From NCBI GenBank assembly GCA_033439795.1, contig JAUTDP010000003.1, positions 806,001-870,000 on the forward strand: a DNA stretch of 64,000 bases. Reading direction: 5' to 3'. The notes beneath the pieces were generated by a model, which was not told the origin of the DNA, searched no databases, and was given only the letters and a program-made list of their open reading frames with translations. This document shows, piece by piece, positions 46,401 through 57,538 of this stretch; position 1 is the first letter of the stretch, and each line of letters begins with the position of its first letter. A program made the translations under genes and the position numbers. The stretch comes from Sordaria brevicollis. Its lineage: Eukaryota > Ascomycota > Sordariomycetes > Sordariales > Sordariaceae.

Positions 46401-49400
46401 CTCAGCCGTTGACATGTTTTCGCAAGTGGAAGTTATACCACCCTGAACCTCCATCTGCGGTCTCCTTTCACAATGATTGGCCAGTCAACCTTTTTTCGGC
46501 AGAGCCACTATTTGACATCTCAGCCTTGCAGCTGACACTCGACAATATCCCCGTCTCACTTTTCTCACCTCCTCCTCCTCCTTTGACTTGGGTCCTTCTG
46601 AGGGTCCTACATATTCTGCACATCTGTGGTAGGCCGGATGCCAGCCGACGAGCTGGTTAAGCCGCCCTGATCCCCCCATCTTTACGTTATCACCACCCGC
46701 TCTGGCCGTCTCTTTGGTCTCCAGACATGCACAGAGGACACAGTATTGTCCGCAGTATTGTCCGCGATTTCCGCCAGTTGGATCATCTCGACTGCCGTTA
46801 CATGCCGTGTCCTATCACTTACCGACTCCCGTCATTGCGCATTAATCCGTCATAAAAACCTGGTCATGATCACGAACACCTCCCCAAGGGTTGCGGAGTT
46901 ATGTGATGAGACCAGACACTCACTCCGCCAGTCTCACTCACTCATCAAATTCGATATGAACAGGCCATATCCAAGTGGACATGTGGATCTTGCTACCACG
47001 AGGCATTCTTCGCTTCTTCAACATAAAGACTTTCTCAACGAGCCCTGGACATCATCAAAAAAGGTCCTCCGGGCTTCCAACAGGCCTCCGTTCTGAAAGC
47101 GTCACGGGATTCGGAAACACACACGCGACGGGACTGCTTCCCGTAGATATTATCTGGTACCGACGGTATTTTCCGCTGAAACAAAGACATCTTGAGCCTC
47201 GGGATGGAACATTTCAAGACTTTGGTTCTCATCTCCTCGACACGTGCTAGGTGCGTGCATTGGATACGAAAACGATGGAGTTGTTGGTTGAAGCATTCAC
47301 GCATATGGCGAGCCTGCCCTGCATAACCGCTTCAAATTTCCCTTCTGGACTTGCTCCACGGGACATCCCACACAGTGATTATTTTATTTCTTTCAGTTCA
47401 CTAGCCTTATTATCACCTTGTCTCGCCTCATATTTCCATCAGTTGATGTCAAGTTGAGGTGTGACAAGAGAATGGCGTGCGAGTGTCTCCAAACTTCCCG
47501 ATCCCATGAGATTTCATCAGGCCATCACCACCATTACTTGAATATCCAAAAAGGGTAACATTAACAAGGCATTAGACGTTCCGAGCTCCCGGATATCCAC
47601 AAGCGCAGTGGACCACAATAGGTCATGAGCTCATGGTACCATTCCTCATCGATTCGCAGTAACAATACCAACCTTCAAGTCGATCGCACAGTAGCATCAC
47701 TGATAGACTCGATAAAATCCACGCTGCCACGAGGAACCGAAGGTCAAAGCTTCTACCTATGTAAAGATCCAACCACAACCCTTTCCATCCTCCGACTGGG
47801 GGAACCGTAGCCTTGCCAGACCTAGCTCCATAACTCCCAGTCACTACTCACTTCCGCTCCCGGGCCCTTGTCTGCCCTTTGTTTCTCCACAGTCCACCTC
47901 TTGACCCCAGTCCTCCGCATTATTCTGATGGATCTCTTCTTGCTAGCCTGTCACAAGACCCTGGTGAGATGAATCCTGATACTACCCTTCATCAAACTGT
48001 TTGACACTCATTATTTTCCCCACGGCAGGTAAGTCGTCACATATCAAAGGCTTGGATAACGACTATCGACCCTATCTGCATACTTCACAAAAACCAAAGA
48101 CAGACTCGTTGGTGTAACCGAACGTGGAAAGCTTATCGTGCCTTACCTCACCAACATTGCATCATCGGCCTTTTAAACTGTCGCCTATCTAGCCCAGCTG
48201 GATGTGTCATGGCGTGGGTGGGTGGTACGTGAGCGGTGGTGAATCGACCATCGAGGCTTCAACCACCAGGAGCCGCGTCATTTCAAGTCCCCGGTTACCC
48301 CAGATGATCCTAGGACTTTTTTGAGAAAAACCGCCGCGGGATGTGGGAGAACATACGTACGAGCAACACAAGTGATGCATAAGCGGGCTGGGCAGCGATG
48401 GAAGGATCTGGTTATTGCACTGGGGACATGGACTTGAGACATTTGTTCGGCGACCAGGACCTGGACCGGGACCGGAACCTGGCTCTATACCTACAATTGT
48501 GGGCTCGCTTCAGCCTGCCCCCAAAAATAGTACGTAAGGATAAGGTGACTTGCATCAGACATGATGTTTACCTTCCCGTTTTGGGCCGGAGAAAGGTCGA
48601 AGCTTCCAAGAGCCAAACAAGATGTAGTACCGAGGATGTAAGTGGGTAGAGGTGTGCGGTAGATAGGTAAGGGAGACTGATGCTCGATAGGTTGAAAGAG
48701 ACGCATGCACATGTGGACGATCGATGGTGGAAGATAGATGTTGGGTTGGGGTTAATGTTGTTCCTTGCCGTTGATGAGCGGTAGGGATCATTCGCAATGT
48801 GGTCTTCCTGTGAAGAAGACACCATGGTGTTTATATAGATGACTGACTACACAACAGATTATCCATAGAAGTAAGTGTTCAACGCCTCAATATGAAGCCC
48901 AAGGTGCCGCTGGTAACAACTCAGTCCAGAATATCTTCATCTTCCTCATGGACAATGAAGGCTTAGGCCAGACAGGCAGATTGACCGTACCTGCCTTTAT
49001 CGAAATTCTAGTGATAAGGGCGCCTTTGTTGGTTTTTTCCTGCCTTTATTCATTTTCCTCCCCTCCCCATCCCTCTTTTCTTTCCTCCCTTGTCTACCCA
49101 AGTACCTCTATTTTCCTTTGCTTCACCGAAAACCTCGAGTTCCACTTGATAGTCCATCCAAGGAGTTCAAGTGCAGACTGCTAGCGCTGCAGGTACTCGC
49201 TTTTGGAAGTGGAAGTGCACTCTCGGTCTTTCCCAGCACCAGTGACAAAAACCTAAGTAGCAATTCCTTATCAACAGCAGAGCATACCTACCTCTAGGTA
49301 TTCGTTATCACCCTGACGCTTCTAGTTATTCACTTTCCTTATGCCTTATTGAGCGTTCTCAAGGCAGTCTTTGGTAAAGCCAATGACATATATAGTTCCT

Positions 49401-50188
49401 AATGGCTAGTGTCAGGTACCGCCGAGATAGAGAATGGTCGCTGCCAAAAACCAAGGAGAGTTCCCTATTGGGCATCAATATCCCAAATCAAGTGACCCTT
49501 TATTATCCCATGGGTTGTATACCTCTAGGTACGTACGATGACAGTATCTCTATGGTCTAGTACATACGTGTCGTTGCAAAAGATTGTTAGGATAGATGGC
49601 CACGGAATCTAATCTCATGTATAGCGAGCACAGCCTGCACACGCACACAGTCCGGATCTCAACCCCATCGAGCACGTCTGGAACAACATACCTGGAAATG
49701 AAGAGGACGTCGAGAAAGAAGTTCCTGGAGCTCCAGTCCCCCCTTAGCCACGCATTGTCGGGAAGGACGAGAGACGTAGTTGCTGTTGTCCGTAGCCACG
49801 CAGGGGTTCTGAAGCTTGATGGCGTTGGTTGCTTGGGAGAAGCTGGCCCGCTTGTCTCTATGGTGTTGAACAGATAAATATTCACCAGCAAAAGTGATAG
49901 CAATACCAGGGTCGACTTTCGGATCATCAACCCTCCAACACGCTCCCAACCCGAATCCAGCAACGTAGACGATCTCCATTCACAGAGCAGGCAGTGTAAG
50001 GAAGCAGCGTAGGATCATACCGGAATCATCAGGAGTTTATCATGGAAGATGAGGGTGTTTAGTCACAGTGGTGTAGCAAGGAGAGAGTATACTCCAGTCG
50101 TTCACGATCCTCAATTGTTGGTACAATACCTCTACTCAAATAAGGTATCTTCATCATACCCCGCCCGTGCTCAAATCCCCCACAGTCC
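43406..50188. other. 6.8-kb region without a supportable gene
   Basis: The longest gap in the window. Several overlapping frames of 150-290 codons occur on both strands near 44.0-46.2 kb, but none shows a domain, consistent composition or a spliced extension. Around 43775-43850 the sequence is a degenerate CTCCAG/CCCCAG-rich tract, 43720-43740 has a CA repeat, 44971-45030 a 10-bp tandem repeat, and 45690-45720 a CTTCGCGGG repeat. Short TACCTCTAG(A)GGTA palindromes occur near 45345, 49286 and 49513. It may hold a long promoter, non-coding RNA, or small genes I cannot see. Confidence 0.4.
44971..45030. repeat. 10-bp tandem repeat (GCATCAGCCA)
   Basis: Five copies in exact 10-base register from 44971 to 45020 with one or two mismatches, followed by degenerate units (AGCATCGGCA). 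Confidence 0.85.
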
Positions 50189-50969
50189 TCAATTGTCCCT
50201 ACTGAAATAGCTGTATGCCCATCTCCGACCCCTCCTATCCGTCATGGCAATCTCGTGCACCAATCCACCTTGGACTCTTTCCGTGTGGTAATCGAACTCT
50301 CGGCCAAAGAACAGCGTCTGCTGGAGGCGACGCGACGGGACCGACGAGAAAAGGAGGCGGAAAATAACGAGTGGCAAGTGCTAGATTAAAGAACGGGATA
50401 AGTCAGCTTTCAGTCACTTTGAGTGGTGTTTGTCAACTGTCGCAAAGGGACCAAAACACTTGACCGGACGAGAAGCAAAGAGGGATCACTTGATCCGCGT
50501 GAAGGACAGATAGGATTGAAGGTGAACTTGGGTAGATAAAACTCACGTAAAGACGGATGATATGTTCCGCCACGTCTCGATACTTTGTGGCCACGCGGTA
50601 GGTGCTCGCGCGAGCCCGGTGGAGGAACCCCGCCAGGTTCTCTCGCAGGCGGGAAAGGACGCCGCCGACACCGCCGCCGCAAAGAAGACCACGAACAGAC
50701 GGGGGAAGGCTGCGAAGCCAGGCCGTGGTCAGGTCGACAAGGCAGCGGATGTGGAGGTACCACATCCGCAGGTTTGCGTCCGCCAGGACGCAGCAGCGAA
50801 CGAAGAGGGCGCCGGCGAAGGTGTCTGGGCGAGGTGCTGGGGATCCAGCGCAAGGGAACAACGCAAAAGCCGCCGCGATGAGGTTGGTGCGGGCGGGGAG
50901 AGGGGTAGCCCGGAGCAGGTCGGGCAGGAGGAGAAGAAAAAGGCGCAAGCTCGTGGTCGTGGTGCTCAT
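50189..50969 (-). CDS. Hypothetical two-exon protein
   Basis: Not recognised. Exons on the minus strand 50969..50547 and 50380..50189; the 166-nt intron starts GTGAGT and ends AATCTAG, both joins phase 0; 204 aa. It starts MSTTTTSLRLFLLLLPDLL, a hydrophobic stretch that could be a signal or membrane anchor, followed by further hydrophobic segments (NLIAAAFALFPCAG). The second exon looks strongly protein-like: RRLQQTLFFGREFDYHTERV and a Gly-Gly-Leu-Val-His segment, ending WAYSYFSRDN. Retaining the intron would give a 178-aa form without that C-terminus. Small membrane or secreted protein is a guess. Confidence 0.55.
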
Positions 50970-53824
50970 CTTGGTGGATAGTGAGGTGAGCTTGGTTGGT
51001 GATGGTTGTTGATGGTTGAGGTGATGTGATAAAATTTGGATAAAGGATAGGGAGTGGGAGAAAAAAAATTGTGCGAGCAGAAGGAGGGCAAGAGATCAAG
51101 AAGGCGCGTCATAGAACAACCAGAGGAAGGCAAAGCAAATGGTTAGGGTTGGGAAGCAAAAAAGAAAGAAAAAGGATCAAAAAACAATCAGCCCCCGGAA
51201 CACCCTGACACTTGTCAGGGTCGAACACGGAACCCTCCACTACACTCGAAGTGTGCTACACTTGTAGCTGAGAGAACCTCACCGTGACCACTTGGCCATA
51301 GCGAAAGGACTGGTTGTTGAAAGTAGGGACCGAACCTTCAGCTTATAAGGGGACCTCTAGGGGACTGGCTAGTCGTTTGTGCGGATGCCTGGTTGCCCGG
51401 GAAGGAGGGCGGCTCAGGTTGCCCGGGATTCTTCGTCCGATGTCCTCGATGACGGGTGTCTGCTTGCTCGAGCTTGGGATCCTTCATGGAAGGCGCGGGA
51501 TTTGGTGTGAGCAGAACACCTGTTGACTATGCAGAAGTAAGTAGTCGAAGGCGAGCTGGAGCCTTAGGGTGAAGATCTGGATGAGAAGAGCAGATAGACA
51601 ACGGGCTCATATATCAAGGATGTGATGGCCTCCATTTGATGCGAACTTGTTGGGCTTAAGTGACACTTGGTAACCGATTCAACACAATTATCGACGTCCC
51701 TTTTGCACTGGCCCGGGCCCGAACTTTTATGCCAGTCCACATTCTCCAAGTGGAAAGTACCGTACGTGAATTGACTGTCGAAGCACACGGCAATCTAACA
51801 TGAAAACACAAGCACAAGGCAAGTGACGTGACGGAAAGAATAAGTTATCAACGCATGCAAGAGCAAAAACAATTTGAAGCACAAGGGTTATAGAACTGCA
51901 GCCGGTAGTGCCTGAGCTGGAAAGAGTAGATTTTACCCTTCTCGTCATGATGGAAATATTTCTGTACTTTTGCGCCTCCACGTGAACGACCGCAGCGTTT
52001 TGGGTGTGGGGGATTTGGTATGTCCCGAATTTACTAAGCTTGACCATAAGATGGACAGCATGATAGTTTGTTCTAGCTCTTCGTACATGTACGTTGAGAA
52101 GCCACAGCTCTGATATGGGAGATGTTCAACTCCCAGGTTTCGGGAGTGTCATATGTTTGGAGAAGGACGAGTAGCCGATGGAAGGGCTTCTGCCAGACCG
52201 TCTGGTGAAGTGTAGCCGCAGGCATACTAGACTCGTCGACATCGTTCAAGAAACCAGACCTGCAACTTCCGTGACTTCTTTGTAGGACGGCAAAACGCTC
52301 ATACCAGGTGTTTCTTCTCATCGTATGATGATGCTAGAACACTCAAAACTTGAACCCAATATGCAAGGGATTCATGGCAGTGTATCCCATGTCCCCTGAC
52401 AGCCGACTTCCTGAAACGAGCGAACAACGTTCGAGTACAAGCTCTTCTGCTAAAGGCATAACTCAACACCGGTTTCTCACTGAGAACAACCTGAAAAGGC
52501 TGCTCTGCGATGGCCAATGGTCGCTTTGTCACTTGACAACAGTGCAAAGCTTTGAACTTGACTTCGAGGACGGTCACTCCTTTGCCCTTAAAGAGTTTCG
52601 TACTAGTGAAGAAATCATATTGCACATAGCATGGTCGGAAGAATCCACGGCACTACCGTGGCAAAGAGACTGGAATCGGTCGTTGTGATCTTGAAAATAA
52701 AGGGCAAGGTCCGAGGCCAAAATACAAGATGGCGGAATACTCAAGGGTAGGGAAATCTAGGACAGGTGCAATGAGGTTTAGATAGGATGAAGTTTTGGGA
52801 AAGAAAGACGATCAGGTATATATGCATGTTCCTTTGTGTCAATCTTGAGCCTAGTCAGCAACGTCTGTTCTCTTTGCCTCTCACACCTCGATTCCTCTTT
52901 CGATTTCCCAGTCAATCATGACATAGTGTGATGTTGGCACGCCTTACCATTGAACCCATATTATATCCCACATTGGTGCAACACATTGGATGTGCGAGTG
53001 GATAGCGAAATCGGGAAAGATAGTCGATTATGACGAGTGTTGACAAGTGTTGTCCCTGATGGAGGTTCGACGGCGACAGTAGGTTGGAAAGAGAGTTGTA
53101 GCTCATTGGACATGGTTCAACTGCCAGGAAGGAAATCCAAGGGAGCATTGATAGCGTATGTCTCATTCGCGGCTTGCACGGCAAGTGAGAGAAGACATAG
53201 ATTACATGAGAGAGGAGGGATGGGGCAGATTGGAGACGATCGATCATGTTTTGGAGCTTTTCGGTAGGGGGCAGAAGACTTGAAGCCATGGGCCATTGTT
53301 AACGATGTGATGGAATGCGTGTCAATCGGAATCGAACCGGTCAATGTGCCATGGCGGGATGACACCGAGGTCCCGGATTCCCGAAGAATCTGCATCATCG
53401 GGAATTTTGTCGTTGGGAGGGAAGGAGCAACTTGCATTGAGGGAAAAATTTTCCTTGTTCCTTCCTTCTGTGCAGTGGTGGTTGACATCGGCATGGGCGC
53501 ACTTTCCCTCACATCTTGCATGACACGGCACTTGCCATGCAGACACTCGCGCCTTTCTCCGCGAGCTTCCCCGCGAAGGAGGTCATGTCGGAACCTTCAC
53601 ACACGATCTCGGTACAAATTTTGTTGTGGAATGTGGAAAAAATGCTTCGTTAATAACTCCAATGTACCATAGACTCCATCCATCATGGTGTCGCCAGCGG
53701 TGGACGACGTGTACCTCCTCGCGAATACTAATACAAGTCCATTCCTGTCTTCCTCATGCAATACCAATTACCCCGTCCAAAAACTCCTCACCCAATCCCC
53801 ATTCCTCTTGATCCATCCACTCAG
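50970..53824. other. Intergenic, no gene seen
   Basis: About 2.85 kb. At 51203-51267 there are three short perfect hairpins close together; the minus strand there also has tRNA-like A- and B-box words but no valid cloverleaf. Frames up to 134 codons at 53.1-53.7 kb have no supporting features. Confidence 0.4.
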
Positions 53825-54193
53825 TCAGACCTTGTTCCCACCATAATCCTTCCCTTCCGTCCTTCCCGAACCCGTGCTATGCCCTTCCGGCGCCACTCCA
53901 GTCTTGCCAGGGTTCCTCTTCGAGTACGCCGCGGGGCTGTGGCCGACGATGCGGGTATCCTTGGGATCTTGCTCCAGTGGCTCCTTGCGAGCGTACTTGC
54001 CGCCCGTGCCGCCAATGTTCTCCAGAGTCTCGGAAACGTTCCGGTTGCCCGTGTCGGCGGCGCTGTACTTCTCCGATACGCCGCGGGGCTGGTTCTTGCC
54101 GCCGCGCGTCTGCCACCAGAAGATGCCGCCGAGGCCGCCGGCGATGGAGAGAGGGACGGCGCGGGCGCGGATCATGTTGGCTACTGTTGCCAT
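53825..54193 (-). CDS. Small single-pass membrane protein, hypothetical
   Basis: 122 aa, single exon, from the ATG at 54193 (MATVANMIRARAVPLS). A basic N-terminus precedes one hydrophobic segment (LSIAGGLGGIFWWQT), then a polar Gly/Ser/Glu-rich tail (VSEKYSAADTG, GGTGGKYARKE) with no Cys. This layout, positive residues then one short membrane span, suits a mitochondrial or other organelle membrane protein, but the location is inference. The frame is open upstream of this ATG; the internal ATG is preferred because the upstream part is His/Asn/Thr-rich leader-like sequence. Confidence 0.7.
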   Translation of the reverse strand: MATVANMIRARAVPLSIAGGLGGIFWWQTRGGKNQPRGVSEKYSAADTGNRNVSETLENIGGTGGKYARKEPLEQDPKDTRIVGHSPAAYSKRNPGKTGVAPEGHSTGSGRTEGKDYGGNKV

Positions 54194-55289
54194 GGTTGCG
54201 GTATTGTGTGTATTTTGTGATGGGGTGTGGTGGTTGTGGTAGACTTGGTTGGGGAGTGTTTCGATCAAGCTAGGTGCGTGGTAATTCCTCTGCTTGATAG
54301 TTGAGACGTTCTTGTTTGTTGTTCGCTTGATTCGAGTACGAAATGCGAGTTCGTGTAGTGATGGCAGATGGAGATGATGATTTGGTTTGCTTGTTTAATG
54401 TTGTAGGACGAATGACAGACGTTCGACACGGGAGGTCGTTTGGTTAAATAATGGGAGGGGGTCAAAAGCGTGCGATGACGTTGTGTAATGATGATCTCAC
54501 CTGTCACTGCTGTACAGTTACTGACGGAATGCAGTGGGAACCTACCTCTGTCCAAGTACCTCATGCAATGCAAGACAGACAGAAAGTGCCAGTGATGCTC
54601 ACAAAGAGGACCGCGAACATGGGGATCGAAGTCCCGATGGGTCCGGGTTGTTTACACGATTGAGATTCCAAACTTCCAAGTTGTTGGAATCTGGCCAGGA
54701 ACAATACGGAAGTGTAGTGGATCTTTGCAATTGAAATGAATTGACCGCTATGCTCTTCGCAATGAAGAGATCAACTCATAGAAACCGATGAGCACTCACG
54801 CTTTCCATTGTTGTTCACTGACAGTTGACGTCAAATGCTTGCATGACATCACGACTTGTCCAGCGAGGTACTCAGTCGGCCCACTGTTAAGCGGGAACTG
54901 TCACGACCCCAACCCATTGCGCCTCAAACTCCACCAGCCGGCCAAAATCTTGTAATCATTGCCAGATCCAATCAAAGAGCGCAATCGGGCTGATGTTCGA
55001 ATATTAAGCAAGTTGAAATTGGCTCCTTAGCCGCAATAATTGACGTCGATGTCAATGTTATGCAAATCGTGTTTAAGACCACCGCTATCATTGACAACTC
55101 CCTTATCGTTATCTTATCTTATCAGGCTAGCGAGCTCCCGTTTCCTTTCGAGACTGCGCCAAAACGTCTTGAAACCAAACCGTCACGAATGCCTTACTTA
55201 TGATCATCATTACTATCATTATATCCAAGATCTTGACCATCACTGCTTGACCCAACACCAAAGACGCCCTGCTAAAACCTTCACAATGC
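54194..55289. other. Intergenic, no gene seen
   Basis: 1.1 kb between the small membrane-protein gene and the 3' end of the ammonium transporter gene, both on the minus strand. AT-rich patches; nothing recognised. Confidence 0.45.
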
Positions 55290-57030
55290 CTAATCCTTCT
55301 TCTCAGTCCCATCAACGCTGATCGGTTCCGTCACCGGTGAGGGGGCCTTCAAGGATCCAGAACACCTCGGCGGAGTGCGTCCATGCAAGATACAGTCGCT
55401 CATATAGAACGCCTCCTCGTCCACGTCCTCCAGATACTTGATATCGAGACCCCTGATTTCCGAGTCCTCGCTCGCGCGCAGGTGCAAGCCTGGGATCCTG
55501 TTGATGATGAACAGCAAAATGCACGAGACCACAAACGACCACGCGGCCGCAGTAGTCGCGCCGGCCAACTGAAGTCCCAGCTGGCGGAAGTTGCCGTTCC
55601 ACCACCCTCCGGCATACGAGTTGCCGGACACACCATCGAGAGCGGGGACGAAGTTGTCGGCAAAGATGCCCGTCAAGATGTCGCCAACGAATCCGCCAAC
55701 GCCGTGGAGGGCAAAGATGTCGAGACCATCGTCAACGGAGAGAATGTGCTTGTACTTGACGGCGTAGTAGCAGCACGTCGAGGTGAGGAAGCCGATGAGG
55801 GAGGCTACGTATACGGGGACTGCGGAAGGGCCGAGTCAGTCAAGCGATCTCTAGAAGTAATGGGGGTAAAATAATGGATAACGCACCGTAACCCGCTGCA
55901 GGGGTGATTCCCACCAAGCCCGCAATAATTCCCGAGCAAAAGCCAATCAAGCTGAACTTCTTCTTGTACAGGTAGTCGATCAAGACCCAGCCGACGCCGC
56001 CTCCACAGCCGGCCAGGTTGGTGTTGACAACAACGTAGATAGACCGCAGGCTGAGGTTGGCGGTACTGGCACCGTTGAACGCGAACCAGCCGAACCAAAT
56101 GAAGGCGGTACCGAGACACATTAACAGTGGGCTGTGCGGCTTGTGGTGGGCAAATTTCTTACGACCACCGGCGTCGGAGTCGACGACACGAGGACCAAGC
56201 ATCATGGACCAGGCAAGGGCGCCGAAACCGCTGGCAATGTGAACGGGACCGGAGCCGGCGAAGTCGTAAACCCCGAGCTTGTACAACCACCCGCTGGGGT
56301 TCCATTCCCAGTAGGCAATGCTAAATGGTGCAATGGTCAGTGGCGGTTTTGGTCGAATGCTAGTTGCGCCCACTCACAAGTAGTAGACAAAAGTTGTCCA
56401 GCAGAGGAGAAATAGCATGCTAGGCAACAGTCTGCCGCGCTCCAGCATTGCACCGGCCAAGATCATGGCAGTGGCGGAAACGAATGTGAAGCCAAAGGCA
56501 GCATCTGCGACATTGTTAGTCAAAGCTGCTTACTTGGAGGCTGACGCGAATATAGGGTCGTACAGAGGATATCGGGAACATCCGAGTTGGCCATCGAAGG
56601 TTGGGCAAGGACATTACGGAACACGGCCAGGGACAAGTCTCCGAGGATGGGGTTTGTCGTTCGTGCTTGGTACAGCGAGTAGCCGTATATCCAGAACTGG
56701 ATTCCGCAAGCGCAAGCACAGAAAAGACTTTGGAGGACCATAGTCAGGGCCGCCTTCTTGCGGTGCATGCCGGCGTAGAGAAAGCCGATGGCAGGGGTGA
56801 TTTGCCAGCATAGGGCCGTACATACGAGCAACCAACACAAATCGCCCTAAGTGGATGCAACAGACTGGGTTAGTTGCCCGCCTCTCTCTATGTTCCTCTC
56901 GCAAGCTGACAGACCGTCTACTTACCTTATCATAGGGCGCATTTAGGTCCTGTGTGAAGGGATCGCCTCCGTTGGGGTTGGCATGCCAGTCCGGCCACTC
57001 GGTGACGGGCGTGATTGCTGACTCGGCCAT
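55290..57030 (-). CDS. Ammonium transporter (Amt/Mep/Rh family)
   Basis: Plasma-membrane ammonium uptake. Five minus-strand exons: 57030..56926, 56846..56564, 56504..56378, 56320..55887 and 55819..55290 (introns 79, 59, 57 and 67 nt); phases agree and the product is 492 aa, normal for fungal Mep proteins with 11 membrane spans. The N-terminus (MAESAITPVTEW) is short and extracellular. Family signature DFAGSGPVHIASG with the first twin His, and the second His in LDIFALHGVGG, are intact, as are AIGFLYAGMHRKK-like helix 1 residues and LERGRLLPS. In exon 2 the donor CTCT|GTACGA is chosen over a later GTAAGC because it gives PDILYAAFGFTF, which keeps the family spacing. The cytosolic tail ends SVDGTEKKD. 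GATA-type sites upstream suggest nitrogen control. Confidence 0.95.
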
Positions 57031-57368
57031 CTTGTATCACCCGTATATTTGGTGTGTGGCAACTGTTCTTGTGTGTGTGGCTTGGTATGTATTGTCGTGA
57101 TCTTCTCCCTGACTGGGTAAGGGCTTGATTCGTGGATCGCCTTCAAGGTGCTTTGAGTAAAACAACCTTGGGAAGTGCAGTTGGCAGTAGCAAAGAGGAA
57201 CACAGGGTTTGCCATGATCTATAAGTACCCCTTTGGCCATCTTCATATGGGCGCCGTCGCGCCGGATCGTGTATCATGCAGCGGTGTTTGAGATACGCGC
57301 AGCTGGGTGGGTGGTACTCGGGCGAGACCATTCTTGGAAAGGCGGACGATTCGATCGTCGTCGACGGC

Positions 57369-57538
57369 TGATAAGGGCGAGAGAGACACGCTCCTCAAGC
57401 TGCCAAGTTGTAGCTGAACGGCGAAGGATAAGGAGGCTCGCCATCCCCCAATCCCAGGGCCAGACGGTCGGCGTTATCAAACAGTGCCTATCAACAAAGA
57501 CCCGTCAGCAGGGAACGTCGAGCGAGGTTGCATTATCA
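57369..57538. promoter_or_regulatory. GATA-site cluster upstream of the ammonium transporter
   Basis: HGATAR-type words occur at 57369 (TGATAA), 57474 (TTATCA), 57488 (CTATCA) and 57533 (TTATCA), with more at 57876 and 57898. The 57474 and 57488 sites are about 14 bp apart, the close pairing favoured by NIT2/AreA nitrogen activators. They lie 340-510 bp (further ones up to 870 bp) upstream of the ATG. Control is inferred. Confidence 0.4.

Noticed and set aside
51190..51300. Possible minus-strand tRNA
   Set aside because: A-box and B-box words are present, but the T-stem halves (CCGTG and CTGAC) do not pair and no acceptor stem or anticodon arm fits. Listed only as a hairpin cluster.
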